NCBI RefSeq assembly: GCF_000814025.1
Contig: NZ_JWLL01000010.1
Location: forward strand, 1-64,000
Direction of reading: 5' to 3'
From: Tateyamaria sp. ANG-S1
GTDB taxonomy: Bacteria > Pseudomonadota > Alphaproteobacteria > Rhodobacterales > Rhodobacteraceae
Length of the DNA: 64,000 nucleotides
The position numbers and the translations under genes were made by a program. This document shows, one piece after another, positions 45,623-54,844 of this stretch (positions within the stretch are counted from its first letter, which is position 1; each line of letters begins with the position of its first letter). The notes under the pieces are model-generated. The model had not been told where the DNA came from. It made no database searches and was given only the letters and a program-made list of their open reading frames with translations.

Positions 45623-46335
45623 GCGCTGCACGTATTTTGGTTGTCGAGGATGATCCGGAGATCAGCGAAATGATTGCTGATACGTTGCAACGGCGGGGTC
45701 ATACAATTGATGTGACCCACTCGGGCGCGGAATTTGCACAGCAACTCAAGACCGAGGACTACGCGCTTGTCATACTTGACCGGCTTTTACCCGATGCCGA
45801 GGGCGCGGAGTTGTGCAGATCTTTGCGTCAGACAGGCGATGACATCCTCGTGTTCATGATCACGGCACAAGATGCGTTGGAGGACAAGCTCGAAGGGCTT
45901 GAAGCCGGGGCGGACGACTATTTGACCAAACCCTTTGCTTTTGCGGAAATGGCCATGCGGGTCGAGACATTGTTGCGGCGCGCGGATCGCACCGCCGGAA
46001 CACAAGAAGAAGAGCTTTGCACTGGGCCACTGCGCCTGGATCGCGCGCGGAAGAAAGTCACCGTCGACGGGGCGCCAATTGCGCTTACTGCAACAGAGTT
46101 TTCCTTGCTTGCACACTTGATGCAACACACAGATCGGCCTGTCGACCGGATGGAACTTCTCAACGCAGTATGGGGGTACGACTTCGACCCCGAAACCAAT
46201 GTGGTAGAGGTCTACATCCTATATCTTCGGCGCAAGCTGTCCCAAGCGACAACGGATGTCACGCTAAGGAATGTCCGAGGCTTCGGCTATCTTTTGGAAA
46301 CCACGGACAATGTGCTGGAGGAACAGTCGACTTAG
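45619..46335 (+). CDS. OmpR-family response regulator
   Basis: A 238-residue regulator with a receiver domain (VVEDDPE acidic pocket, phospho-acceptor D54 in LVILDRLLPD, K in LTKPF) and a C-terminal winged helix (LTATEFSLLAHLM, VEVYILYLRRKL, VRGFGYLLE). Coupled to the kinase gene by ATGA. The targets are unknown; the adjacent divergent glycosyltransferase promoter is a reasonable candidate. Confidence 0.92.
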   Translation: MSAARILVVEDDPEISEMIADTLQRRGHTIDVTHSGAEFAQQLKTEDYALVILDRLLPDAEGAELCRSLRQTGDDILVFMITAQDALEDKLEGLEAGADDYLTKPFAFAEMAMRVETLLRRADRTAGTQEEELCTGPLRLDRARKKVTVDGAPIALTATEFSLLAHLMQHTDRPVDRMELLNAVWGYDFDPETNVVEVYILYLRRKLSQATTDVTLRNVRGFGYLLETTDNVLEEQST

Positions 46336-46410
46336 GTGGCAAGGCTGTTTTCCGTTGCTTGACGCAAACAAAGGATCGGACGCGATACGGGACAAGCAAC
46401 GAACGGATCG

Positions 46411-47553
46411 TCACCGCAATCCCAGCTTGATAAGCAACCGATCCCGCTTCATCAACCACCAGCCCGCTTCGATTGGCCAGAGGCTGTGATTGTCTGTGGC
46501 CCCAAGTTGCGCGGCCGCGTGTAAGGGCCAGTTCGGATCATCAAGCAACTCGCGTGCCAGCGCGATCATATCCGCCTGTTGCGACCCAAGCAGATCTTCG
46601 CAGAACCTCGCATCCCACAGAAAACCGACGGCCATCGTCGCGATATCGGCATGCGTCCGGACTTCAGCAGCAAACGGCGTTTGAAACCCTTCGGTGATTG
46701 TCATGCGCTTCGGTCGTTCCTTTCCTCCGATCCCGCCAGACGAACAGTCGATCATATCCACGCCTTCCGCCTTGAGCCGCCGGGCAATCTCAACTGTATC
46801 GTGGACCTCCAGTCCGCCGTCCACCCAATCAGTGGCAGACAGCCGGAAGGCCAGCGGGTAAGCCTCCGGCCAATGTGCGCGAATGGATTTCGCGACTTCG
46901 ACGGCGAACCGCATGCGGTTTTTAAACGAACCACCCCACCGATCCGTGCGCGTGTTCGACAACGGCGACAGGAACTGATGCACAAGGAACCCGTGCGCTG
47001 CATAGACCTCGATAATCTTGAACCCGGCTTGAGCAGCGCGCCGTGCGGATGCACCAAAGCTATCGACGACACGCAGAATGTCCGCTTCGGACATTTCCAT
47101 AGGCGTGGGCCAGCCATCAGCATATGGAATGGCGGACGGCGCGCATGCAGGCCAAGGCGCTTCATCGCGCGTTGCCATATCTTCGGCATCCACTGGCGTT
47201 TCGCCATGCCAAGGCCTCCGTTCAGAGGCTTTGCGTCCGGCGTGGCTGAGTTGAATGCCGGGCACCGCACCCTCATCCTCCAGAAATGCCGTGATGCGTT
47301 TTAGATCGTCGATCTGTCCATCTTCCCAAAGACCGAGGTCGCCATGGGTGCGGCGCCCATGTTCCTCAACCGCCGTTGCTTCGATGTAGACGAGCCCGGC
47401 ACCCCCCATGGCGAAACGACCAAGATGCACGAGGTGCCAGTCATTTGCATAGCCATCACGTGCCCGATATTGGCTCATGGGTGAAACGGCGATGCGATTT
47501 TTGAATGTGATCCCCCGCAGGGTGAAGGGCGTAGACAGGGTCGACACGGTCAT
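46411..47553 (-). CDS. NADH:flavin oxidoreductase, Old Yellow Enzyme family
   Basis: A 380-residue FMN-dependent ene-reductase of the YqjM/thermophilic-like OYE group. The N-terminal LRGITFKNRIAVSPMSQY, the YAAHGFLVHQFLSPLSNTRTD active-site segment near residue 175 and the C-terminal DMIALARELLDDPNWP FMN-phosphate region are present. The preferred ATG (47551-47553) has an AAGGA site. The substrate is unknown; the family reduces activated alkenes and xenobiotics. The flanking genes offer no clear link. Confidence 0.88.
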   Translation of the reverse strand: MTVSTLSTPFTLRGITFKNRIAVSPMSQYRARDGYANDWHLVHLGRFAMGGAGLVYIEATAVEEHGRRTHGDLGLWEDGQIDDLKRITAFLEDEGAVPGIQLSHAGRKASERRPWHGETPVDAEDMATRDEAPWPACAPSAIPYADGWPTPMEMSEADILRVVDSFGASARRAAQAGFKIIEVYAAHGFLVHQFLSPLSNTRTDRWGGSFKNRMRFAVEVAKSIRAHWPEAYPLAFRLSATDWVDGGLEVHDTVEIARRLKAEGVDMIDCSSGGIGGKERPKRMTITEGFQTPFAAEVRTHADIATMAVGFLWDARFCEDLLGSQQADMIALARELLDDPNWPLHAAAQLGATDNHSLWPIEAGWWLMKRDRLLIKLGLR

Positions 47554-47643
47554 GTGGTCCTTGCGTTTGGTCTGCACCGAGACCTATCAAGCGGGTCCGA
47601 AAGCATGAAGGTTTTTGTTCCAACGGTTATTGTTGGCGCAAAT

Positions 47644-47674
47644 GTTTGAGACCAAAGAGCGCAGTGTCTCAAAC
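47644..47674. repeat. Inverted repeat at the end of thiX
   Basis: Perfect 9-bp arms GTTTGAGAC and GTCTCAAAC with a 13-nt loop; the right arm overlaps the thiX stop codon. Terminator-like position but without a T-run. Confidence 0.45.
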
Positions 47675-48412
47675 CACCTCGGGCCGATCCAGCGTCTTTT
47701 CGCAAAGCTTGTTTACACCAGTGTGCAACAGCACTGTCAGCACAGCAAGCACAATGAGGGCCGCAAACATAAGGTCAGTTTTGGCGCGGCCATTGGCAAG
47801 AAGCATAAGGTAGCCGAGCCCTTTGGACGCACCGACCCATTCCCCGATGATGGCCCCGATGGGCGCATAGACCGCGGCCAGACGCAGGCCAGACGCAAAA
47901 CCGGGCAGAGCCGCCGGCACGCGGATATGCCACATGATGCGCGCAGGGCTCGCCCCCATGACGCGGGCCATCCCCAGCCAATCGCGATTGGTCCGCATCA
48001 ATGCGTCAAAGAAGGACGATGTAACCGGAAAGTAGATGATGATCAGTGCCATGGCGATCTTGGACCACAGCCCAAAGCCCAGCCACAACGTCAGGATCGG
48101 CGCCAGCGCAAAGACCGGTATCGCCTGACTGAACACCAGCATCGGGCGCACCAGCGCCCGCGCCATGGGCGACGCAACGAGTGCGATGGCCGACACGAAG
48201 CCAAGAGCGGCGCCAAGTGCGAGGCCAATCAGCACTTCGGCCATCGTGATCGCGGCGTGTTCGGCCAAGAGCGCGCGGCTGTCCCAGATGGTCTGCGCGA
48301 CCAGCGCAGGCGGCGGCAGGATGAAGCGGGCCACGCCAGTGGTCCAGATCACCATCTGCCATAGCGTCACCGCCAGAAGCGCAGCCGCGATCCCTGCCCG
48401 CCATCCTGTCAT
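47669..48412 (-). CDS. thiX: ABC permease of pyrimidine precursor transporter (ThiX)
   Basis: A 247-residue SsuC/TauC-type permease with five to six membrane segments and the EAA loop (MARVMGASPARIMWHIRVPAALPG near residue 155). With ThiY and ThiZ it imports a thiamine pyrimidine precursor such as formylaminopyrimidine. I prefer the ATG at 48410-48412 because it overlaps the tenA stop (ATGA); an ATG at 48436 would overlap by 28 nt. It is the last gene of the riboswitch-controlled operon. Confidence 0.88.
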   Translation of the reverse strand: MTGWRAGIAAALLAVTLWQMVIWTTGVARFILPPPALVAQTIWDSRALLAEHAAITMAEVLIGLALGAALGFVSAIALVASPMARALVRPMLVFSQAIPVFALAPILTLWLGFGLWSKIAMALIIIYFPVTSSFFDALMRTNRDWLGMARVMGASPARIMWHIRVPAALPGFASGLRLAAVYAPIGAIIGEWVGASKGLGYLMLLANGRAKTDLMFAALIVLAVLTVLLHTGVNKLCEKTLDRPEVV

Positions 48413-49062
48413 CTGGCGACTGGAAAGCCGGACCATGCCGCATCGAAAAAGGCGCGTTCGAACGCTACTGCGCGGCTGAAGGTTTCTTTCACCTCCATTC
48501 GGGCCGCATCATCCAGGGTTTCCCACGTCGCGTCGAGCTGTCCGCGCAAGTAAGCAACGACACCGGCAAAACCCGCGCCGGAATGGAGCGTAATCCATTC
48601 CCCCAACCAAAACGGCAGATCATCCGCGCGGTCCTCAAACGGTGTAGCCCAGTCGAGGTAGAGCCATTCGGCGACCACCAGCACGGACAGCATGATCTCG
48701 TATCGGCCCGAATGGCGTGCATCGTCCATGAGTTGCTGGAACGCTTGCGTTTCTGGCGCCGCTTCATCCGCCTGCGGCACTTCGAGTGCCTCGAGCGCAC
48801 GCAGGAAATAGGTGTTCTCTGCCCCACAGATCAGTCCCAGAAATTGTGCGCCCGGTACGGCGTCTGCCAAAGTTGGCGCATGCGCCACGGCGGATGCCAG
48901 AAGCCTGACAAAGCTTTCGACAAACAGGTAGTCCTGCTGCAGATAGCCGGCCATTTTGTCTTTGCTGAGCGTGCCATCTGCCAGCGCGTCAGTGAAGGCG
49001 TGGGTGGTCGCAGCATGCCAGTCGTCAGCGACATGCGCCTTGAGGTGTTCGGTTGCACTCAT
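48409..49062 (-). CDS. TenA-family protein lacking the catalytic Cys (TenA_E-like)
   Basis: A 217-residue haem-oxygenase-fold protein of the TENA/THI-4 family. The region that carries the nucleophilic Cys in aminopyrimidine aminohydrolases reads LSVLVVAEWLYLDWA here, with Ala131-Glu132 in place of Cys. Such Glu-containing members (TenA_E) have been linked to salvage steps other than the classic TenA_C reaction. It lies between thiZ and thiX, with 4-nt overlaps on both sides. A Cys-containing TenA is encoded two genes upstream. Confidence 0.85.
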   Translation of the reverse strand: MSATEHLKAHVADDWHAATTHAFTDALADGTLSKDKMAGYLQQDYLFVESFVRLLASAVAHAPTLADAVPGAQFLGLICGAENTYFLRALEALEVPQADEAAPETQAFQQLMDDARHSGRYEIMLSVLVVAEWLYLDWATPFEDRADDLPFWLGEWITLHSGAGFAGVVAYLRGQLDATWETLDDAARMEVKETFSRAVAFERAFFDAAWSGFPVAR

Positions 49063-49760
49063 CTTGGTCTCCGCAGTTGGTTGAGAAGGCTGGCTTGGGT
49101 GTGCAAAACATCCCTCGCGTCAATCGGACGTGGGATCGGACCATCAGGTGCAGCGACCTTGATAAGTTCCGAACGGGTCATAATGAGGATCGTCTGACCT
49201 AGCCTTGCGGCTTCGCCCGGATCGTGGGTCACCAAAAGCACGGTGCGATCCTTGAGAAGCTCTGCTGTCAGATCCTGCATCTGCGCGCGGGTCAGTGCGT
49301 CGAGAGCGGAGAAGGGTTCGTCCAGTAGAACGACTGGACGGTCCTCCATCAAGGTACGAGCAAGTGCGACCCTCTGGCGTTGCCCGCCCGACAGAGCTGT
49401 TGGGTGTTTGGTCGCATGGTCTGCAAGACCGACCTGCGCAAGTGTCTCTTCGGCGCGCGCTTTATCAGGGGTCTCCCCCCGCAACCGGGCGCCGACCGAT
49501 ACGTTATCAATCACGCTGAGCCACGGCAACAAAAGGTCCTGTTGCGCCATCAAGGCCACGCCGCCCGTATCGGTCATTTGGCCCTTAAAGCTAACCTCTT
49601 CCGCAAGTCCGGCGAAAAGCCGCAGGACGGTGGATTTCCCCACACCGCTCGCCCCAAGCAGGCAGGTCCAGGTGCCGGGCTCCAGCGTCAAATCAAGCTC
49701 AGAGAAGATCGGCGTACTCTGGATCATCGCCGACCCGGTGAGGCGCAGGGCCTTGGTCAC
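49059..49760 (-). CDS. thiZ: ABC ATPase of pyrimidine precursor transporter (ThiZ)
   Basis: A 233-residue ABC ATPase of the nitrate/sulfonate/taurine type. Walker A LLGASGVGKSTVLRL is near residue 37, signature LSGGQRQRVALART near residue 122 and Walker B VVLLDEPFSALDAL near residue 143. Overlaps tenA genes on both sides by 4 nt. Energises import through ThiX. Confidence 0.88.
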   Translation of the reverse strand: MTKALRLTGSAMIQSTPIFSELDLTLEPGTWTCLLGASGVGKSTVLRLFAGLAEEVSFKGQMTDTGGVALMAQQDLLLPWLSVIDNVSVGARLRGETPDKARAEETLAQVGLADHATKHPTALSGGQRQRVALARTLMEDRPVVLLDEPFSALDALTRAQMQDLTAELLKDRTVLLVTHDPGEAARLGQTILIMTRSELIKVAAPDGPIPRPIDARDVLHTQASLLNQLRRPR

Positions 49761-50425
49761 GGATCAAGCCCCATGTCCCAAAACCCAACCTCCAACCGCG
49801 TGGCTGTGGCGAAGCGTGTCTGAAGTTTATCCCAACGTGGGCTGGACATTGGGTCATCCCCAATTCGGCGTGCGACGGCCCCGTCGATCAGTGCGCCGAC
49901 ATCGTGGCACACTTTCTGATAGTCGGGCCCGGCATAGGTGCCGATCCAATCGGCGTATGTGTCCGATGTTTGCTTAGCTTCCAGATGCGCCCCGATCTCA
50001 CCATAGCCCAGCACGCACGGTGCCAATGCAGCCAGCAAGTCGAGCAGATCGCCCGAATGGCCAGCATCCAGCACATAACGCGTATAGGCGAGGTTTGCCT
50101 GCTGTTCCTCCGTCGCGAAAACCGTGGCTTCGTCAATTCCGGCCTCTGCACAGGTCTTGATATGCAGCGCGATCTCTTCGTTGATCAGGCCGTTTACGGT
50201 GCCCGCAGCCAGCCGCATTTCATCGACCGTGTCCGCCTTGGTCACCGCCAGCGCCCAAGCGCGGGAGAAGTGGATCAGGAAGACATAGTCCTGTTTGAGA
50301 TAATGCAGGAACGCTGCGCGCGGCAGGCTGCCGTCCCCGAGACCTTGGACAAATCTGTGGCCCGTGTAGGCAGGCCAGGCGGGTGTCGCATCCCGCCAAG
50401 CCGTGAATGTGTCCCCGTAGCTCAT
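49757..50425 (-). CDS. tenA: Aminopyrimidine aminohydrolase TenA (Cys type)
   Basis: A 222-residue TenA with the catalytic Cys at C137 in LAALAPCVLGYGEIG, and conserved HYLKQDYVFLIHFSRAWALA near residue 41. TenA_C enzymes hydrolyse 4-amino-5-aminomethyl-2-methylpyrimidine to HMP, salvaging degraded thiamine. The ATG (50423-50425) overlaps the thiY stop. Together with ThiXYZ this supports uptake and reuse of the pyrimidine half of thiamine. Confidence 0.92.
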   Translation of the reverse strand: MSYGDTFTAWRDATPAWPAYTGHRFVQGLGDGSLPRAAFLHYLKQDYVFLIHFSRAWALAVTKADTVDEMRLAAGTVNGLINEEIALHIKTCAEAGIDEATVFATEEQQANLAYTRYVLDAGHSGDLLDLLAALAPCVLGYGEIGAHLEAKQTSDTYADWIGTYAGPDYQKVCHDVGALIDGAVARRIGDDPMSSPRWDKLQTRFATATRLEVGFWDMGLDP

Positions 50426-51360
50426 TCCGCCCCCAGATCCACGGCCAGTGCCGACACGGGGCGCGTCCCTTCGACCAGACCACTTTCGGCCAGGAATTGT
50501 TCGAACCGGGTGTAGCGGCCTTCGTCCAAGGCTTCGGGGCGCAGAGCAAAGCGGGGCAATGTGTCGACCCATGCCTTTGCATTCAGGGCATCGTCCAGTT
50601 CAGGCGAATACCCTTTGAACAGCTCCCACGAGGCCTCTGGGTTGTTGACAATGTACTGCGTTGCCAACTCCGTTGCGCGTAGGAAGCGGCGGATTTGGTC
50701 CTTGTCCATCCGTTCGGGGTTCGCGACATAGATCAATTCGTCATAGGTCGGCACGCCCTCTTCCTCGACATAGAAACAGCGGCCTTCGACGCCTTCGATC
50801 TCCATCTGGTTCAGCTCGAAATTGCGGTAGGCGCCGATAACGGCATCGACCTGACCAGACATCAACGACGGGCTGAGCGAGAAGTTCACGTTCACCATCT
50901 CGACGTCGTCAAGGCTGACACCATGCTTGCCAAGCATCGCCGTTAGAACCGCCTCTTCCACGCCTGCAACGGAAAATCCGATCTTGGCGCCTTTGAGTTG
51001 GCTGATCTCTTGAATGGGACCGTCTTTGAGCACCAGAAGGCAGTTCAGCGGTGTAGCCACCAGCGTGCCCACTCGGATCAGCGGCAGACCTTCGGCCACC
51101 TGCAAGTGCTGGTTCGGCTGGTAGCTGACTGCGATGTCACCCTGTCCGGCTGCAACCAGCTTGGGCGGCGCGGAGGGATCGGCAGGCGGAATGATTTCGA
51201 TCTCCAGCCCTTGGTCGGCGAAGTAACCAAGCTCTTCGGCCACGATGATCGGCCCGTGGTCAGGGTTTATGAACCAGTCCAGAAGCAGGGTCATCTTGTC
51301 CTGCGCCATGGCCTGCGTGCCGATCAGCAGGGCAGCGGCAGTTGTCATTAGAAATTTCAT
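50422..51360 (-). CDS. thiY: Pyrimidine precursor-binding protein (ThiY, NMT1 family)
   Basis: A 312-residue periplasmic substrate-binding protein with a signal peptide (MKFLMTTAAALLIGTQAMAQ) and the NMT1/THI5-like fold: LLLDWFINPDHGPIIVAEEL after the signal and VSYQPNQHLQVAEGLPL near residue 80. It delivers formylaminopyrimidine or a related pyrimidine to ThiXZ. A GAGGAG site precedes the ATG at 51358-51360; it begins 10 nt after the thiF stop. Confidence 0.9.
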   Translation of the reverse strand: MKFLMTTAAALLIGTQAMAQDKMTLLLDWFINPDHGPIIVAEELGYFADQGLEIEIIPPADPSAPPKLVAAGQGDIAVSYQPNQHLQVAEGLPLIRVGTLVATPLNCLLVLKDGPIQEISQLKGAKIGFSVAGVEEAVLTAMLGKHGVSLDDVEMVNVNFSLSPSLMSGQVDAVIGAYRNFELNQMEIEGVEGRCFYVEEEGVPTYDELIYVANPERMDKDQIRRFLRATELATQYIVNNPEASWELFKGYSPELDDALNAKAWVDTLPRFALRPEALDEGRYTRFEQFLAESGLVEGTRPVSALAVDLGAE

Positions 51361-51370
51361 AGGGGTCTCC

Positions 51371-52327
51371 TCAGTCTCCCAGGGCAAGGAGTTTGATCTC
51401 GCCTGCCCAGTGTTGTGAAAGCCGCTCTGCCGCCTGCCAGGCCCGAAGGCCCGACCGGCAGGCCAGAACGGCGCGTTGATCTTGTTTTGGTTGCGGGCCG
51501 TTCGGCCCGAAATCGGTAACCGAGTGGCGCAGGGCGTGTGGCAACGCCGGGCCCTGTTCGGCGGCCGCCCGCAGGTCGATCAGAAAATCACTCGGCTTGA
51601 TGTCCATGGGCGCGATGAAGCCCGGATCTGGCGCTGGATCGCGTGCTGTGTCGAAGCGGAACCCGCCAAAGCGCAGCGTCTGTGCGTCATAGGTGACCAA
51701 CTGGCCGAGGGATGTGTCGTCTCCGGTCAGGATCGCCATTGCCATCTGTACCTGAAGGCTGCCGATCACCCCGACGCTTGGGCCCAGGACACCGTCCGCA
51801 TCGCAAGAGCCAAGCTGGTCCGGCAGATCGGGAAAGACCGCCCTAAGCCCGGGCTGGCCGCCACAGAACCCGCCGACATACCCGGCGGTGCCCACAACGC
51901 TCGCGCTGACAAGTGGCTGGCCGGTTTTGAGGCAGTAATCCGACGCCATATAGCTAGCCGCAAAGCTGTCAGCACAATCAAGGATCAGATCCATACCACG
52001 ACACAATACCACAAGGTTGGCCGGATCAAGCCGCTGACGTATGGGCTCCAAGGTCGTTTCAGGATTGAGTGCTGCCATGGTGCGTGCCGCTACATCGACT
52101 TTGGGTTGCCCGATGTCCGCCTCGCGAAAAAGCGTCTGGCGGTGCAGGTTCGACAGGCTGACCACATCCTTGTCTACGAGACGGATATGACCCACACCTG
52201 CGCCGACAAGGTATTGTAGCACCGGTGCCGCCAATCCACCGGCTCCGATGATCAGAACCGATGCCTCGCCAAGGTGCGCTTGTGCACCGTCGCCCAGAAC
52301 GGCAATCTGGCGGGCATACCTGCTCAT
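51371..52327 (-). CDS. thiF: ThiF-like adenylyltransferase with C-terminal rhodanese-like domain
   Basis: A 318-residue E1-like enzyme that adenylates the C-terminus of ThiS. The nucleotide-binding [19 protein letters not shown] (26-44), [18 protein letters not shown] and [13 protein letters not shown] motifs are intact. C175 in [12 protein letters not shown] matches the family Cys. The zinc-binding CxxC seen in many ThiF/MoeB proteins is missing ([12 protein letters not shown]). Residues about 242-318 resemble a rhodanese domain with an active loop CRSGLRA (C290), so activation and sulfur transfer may be fused. The ATG overlaps the thiE stop. Confidence 0.87.
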   Translation of the reverse strand: MSRYARQIAVLGDGAQAHLGEASVLIIGAGGLAAPVLQYLVGAGVGHIRLVDKDVVSLSNLHRQTLFREADIGQPKVDVAARTMAALNPETTLEPIRQRLDPANLVVLCRGMDLILDCADSFAASYMASDYCLKTGQPLVSASVVGTAGYVGGFCGGQPGLRAVFPDLPDQLGSCDADGVLGPSVGVIGSLQVQMAMAILTGDDTSLGQLVTYDAQTLRFGGFRFDTARDPAPDPGFIAPMDIKPSDFLIDLRAAAEQGPALPHALRHSVTDFGPNGPQPKQDQRAVLACRSGLRAWQAAERLSQHWAGEIKLLALGD

Positions 52328-52920
52328 GCGCAGGCCTCCAACCATTGCCGCACGCGCTCTTCCGGGTTGTCATGCAAGGTGATGTCCGTAACCGCTGAGA
52401 CGATGTCGGCGCCCGCCGCGAATGCGCCTTCGGCGCGAGCGACGCTCATGCCACCGATGGCAACCAGAGGAATGTCGCCAATCCGCCCTTTCCAGATCGT
52501 CAGCTTTTCGACGCCCTGCTGGTGCCACTTCATCTTTTTCAGAATAGTGGGGTAGACCGGGCCAAGCGCAATGTAGTCGGGCGCAAGCGCTAGGGCGCGC
52601 TCAAGCTCTGCATCATCATGGGTCGAAATCCCCAGCTTGAGGCCCGCCGCGCGGATCGCGTCCACATCGGCTGCGTCCAGGTCTTCTTGTCCCAAATGAA
52701 GCCAGTCGCATCCCAGTTCTATGGCCAGCTTCCAGTGATCGTTGACCACCAGAACCGCGCCGTGCGCGCGACACAGATCGCGCGCTTCGGTCAGCTGCGA
52801 CCGCAGAATGTCTTCGGGCTGCTCCTTGATCCGAAGCTGCACGAGCTTGACGCCCAGGGGCAGCATCCGATGCAGCCATGCGACGTCGTCAAAGATCGGG
52901 TAGAACGGGTGCAATGTCAT
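52324..52920 (-). CDS. thiE: Thiamine-phosphate synthase
   Basis: A 198-residue TIM-barrel enzyme that joins HMP-PP and thiazole phosphate. Visible motifs are [11 protein letters not shown] near residue 25, [25 protein letters not shown] (substrate loop) near residue 57, IALGPVYPT near residue 117 and [11 protein letters not shown] near residue 150. It is shorter at the N-terminus than Escherichia coli ThiE but all core strands are present. Overlaps thiG and thiF by 4 nt. Confidence 0.92.
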   Translation of the reverse strand: MTLHPFYPIFDDVAWLHRMLPLGVKLVQLRIKEQPEDILRSQLTEARDLCRAHGAVLVVNDHWKLAIELGCDWLHLGQEDLDAADVDAIRAAGLKLGISTHDDAELERALALAPDYIALGPVYPTILKKMKWHQQGVEKLTIWKGRIGDIPLVAIGGMSVARAEGAFAAGADIVSAVTDITLHDNPEERVRQWLEACA

Positions 52921-53687
52921 AGGAATGCCTTTCCGAACACGGGCGTGGAAGGGGCAGCCATATCGCGTGCCTCCATCGGGTCGGCCTTGTACGCGAGGGC
53001 ACCCGCCTCGACCGCGCAAGCGAACCCTTTGGCCATTGCAACAGGGTCGCCCGCCTTGGCCACGGCGGTGTTTAACAGCACGGCGTCGTAGCCCAATTCA
53101 ATCGCGTGAGCGGCCTGCGATGGCAGGCCAAGGCCGGCATCAATCACCAGCGGGATATCCGGGAAGTGCGCGCGCAGACTGCGCAGCCCGTAGATGTTGT
53201 TAAGCCCAAGACCCGTGCCGATGGGCGCGCCCCAGGGCATCAGCACTTTGCAGCCCACTTCGATCAGTCGTTCGCACAGAACCAGATCTTCGGTGCAATA
53301 GGGAAAGACCTCGAACCCGTCTTCGGTCAGTTGCGCGGCGGCGTCGACTAGACCGAAAGGGTCCGGTTGCAGGGTGTCTGCGTGGCCGATGACTTCAAGC
53401 TTGATCCAGTTGGTATCGAAAAGCTCGCGCGCCATCTGCGCTGTTGTTATCGCCTCCCGGACCGAATGACAGCCAGCCGTATTGGGCAAGACGGCGACAC
53501 CCAGCTCCTGAATCAGCGCCCAGAAATCCTGCCCTGCCTGATCGCCGCCTGCCTCGCGGCGTACCGAGACTGTTGCGATACCCGCGCCTGACTGGCGGAA
53601 CGCCTCGGCGAGAATGGCAGGCGATGGGTATTGCGCGGTGCCAAGCATCAGACGCGATTCAATCTCTGTGCCGTAAAATGTCGGCAT
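52917..53687 (-). CDS. thiG: Thiazole synthase
   Basis: A 256-residue TIM-barrel enzyme that forms thiazole phosphate from DXP, dehydroglycine and ThiS-thiocarboxylate. The imine-forming Lys lies in [11 protein letters not shown] near residue 92; [30 protein letters not shown] and the phosphate site [18 protein letters not shown] follow. The ATG at 53685-53687 is one base from the thiS stop. Confidence 0.95.
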   Translation of the reverse strand: MPTFYGTEIESRLMLGTAQYPSPAILAEAFRQSGAGIATVSVRREAGGDQAGQDFWALIQELGVAVLPNTAGCHSVREAITTAQMARELFDTNWIKLEVIGHADTLQPDPFGLVDAAAQLTEDGFEVFPYCTEDLVLCERLIEVGCKVLMPWGAPIGTGLGLNNIYGLRSLRAHFPDIPLVIDAGLGLPSQAAHAIELGYDAVLLNTAVAKAGDPVAMAKGFACAVEAGALAYKADPMEARDMAAPSTPVFGKAFL

Positions 53688-53688
53688 C

Positions 53689-53886
53689 TCACCCTCCCTG
53701 CCGGGGGGCGACGATTTCGATCCGGTCGCCATCATGCAGGGCGTGGCCACTGCGCATGGTCTTGGGCACGAACGCCTCATTCACCGAGGTGGCGACTTTG
53801 GCCTCGCTTTTGCCAAGCTCGACGAGCAGCGCGGCCAGATCAGGCGCGTCGCTGATCACTGTCTCACCGTTCACGATGATCTTCAT
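53689..53886 (-). CDS. thiS: Sulfur carrier protein ThiS
   Basis: A 65-residue ubiquitin-like carrier starting [10 protein letters not shown] and ending in the essential Gly-Gly. ThiF adenylates the terminal Gly and sulfur is added to make the thiocarboxylate used by ThiG. It overlaps the end of thiO by 23 nt and is followed directly by thiG. Confidence 0.95.
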   Translation of the reverse strand: MKIIVNGETVISDAPDLAALLVELGKSEAKVATSVNEAFVPKTMRSGHALHDGDRIEIVAPRQGG

Positions 53887-54844
53887 ACCAAACCTCCGGT
53901 GTTTTGCCCTCCAGCACCAGATCCGCCGTCATCCGCGCAAGGGCGGGAGCCAGCAGAAATCCGTGCCGAAAAAGTCCATTTGCATAGATCCGTTCGCCGA
54001 TCTGGCGGATGCGCGGCTGGTTGTCCGGGAACGCGGGACGCGCATCGACGCCGATTTCCAGCAGCTCTGCCTCACCAAATGCAGGATGCAGGGCGTAGGC
54101 CGCGTTCATCAATTCCATCACCGAGCGCAGGGTAGCGCGACGGCGCTCCCCACTTTCGATCTGGGTGGCCCCCAGCATGTAAACACCAGCCCCGCGTGGA
54201 ACGATGTACAGGGGAAATCGGGGGTGCAGGAGGCGAACAGGTCGCGACAAGGCCACGTCAGGGCAACGCACAACCAGCATTTCACCTTTGACCCCGCGTA
54301 GATCGGAAAGCGTATCGCGCGCCGCAAGACCACGGCAGTCAATGATCTGTCCCTTCGGATCATCACCAAAGATCACACCGTTTTGCCCAAGGCGTTTATG
54401 CAGTTCCGTCAGCGTAGCGCGTGGATCAAGATGTGCTTCCTCCTCGAGGTACAGGGCCTTTGAAAACTGCTCTGCCAAGTGCGGTTCAAGTTCTGCCAAC
54501 GCTGCGCGGTCCAGCGTTGCCGTTGTCGGCGCACGTCTGGCAAAGGTCGTCAACTCGCTCTGATCACGACCAAGGGCAACGACCAGCGTGCCGCGTCGTG
54601 TCAATGCTGCGCCATGATTTTCCCACCATGCAGCGGCTTTACGACCTTGAACAACCACTTCCTGTTCGGCACTCACGCCTTCGCATTCCGGTGCCAACAT
54701 GCCACCCGCCCACCACGAACACGCATGTTCACCGGGTGCCCCATTGCGCTCGATGACTATGACCTGCGCGCCACGGGCTGAAAGCTCTGCCGCCATCGCA
54801 AGGCCGCAGACGCCACCGCCAATAATCGAAAACAAACTGCTCAT
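53864..54844 (-). CDS. thiO: Glycine oxidase ThiO
   Basis: A 326-residue FAD-dependent D-amino-acid/glycine oxidase that supplies dehydroglycine for ThiG under aerobic conditions. The FAD-binding FSIIGGGVCGLAMAAELSAR is at the N-terminus, SWWAGGMLAPECEG near residue 50, and a C-terminal NGLFRHGFLLAPALA segment near residue 292. It is the first recognised gene after the TPP riboswitch. Its ATG overlaps the stop of a 27-codon leader ORF. Confidence 0.92.
   Translation of the reverse strand: MSSLFSIIGGGVCGLAMAAELSARGAQVIVIERNGAPGEHACSWWAGGMLAPECEGVSAEQEVVVQGRKAAAWWENHGAALTRRGTLVVALGRDQSELTTFARRAPTTATLDRAALAELEPHLAEQFSKALYLEEEAHLDPRATLTELHKRLGQNGVIFGDDPKGQIIDCRGLAARDTLSDLRGVKGEMLVVRCPDVALSRPVRLLHPRFPLYIVPRGAGVYMLGATQIESGERRRATLRSVMELMNAAYALHPAFGEAELLEIGVDARPAFPDNQPRIRQIGERIYANGLFRHGFLLAPALARMTADLVLEGKTPEVWYEDHRER

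Noticed and set aside
47644-47674. Rho-independent terminator of the thiamine operon
   Set aside because: The stem is perfect but has a 13-nt loop, moderate GC and no T-run, so it is listed only as an inverted repeat.
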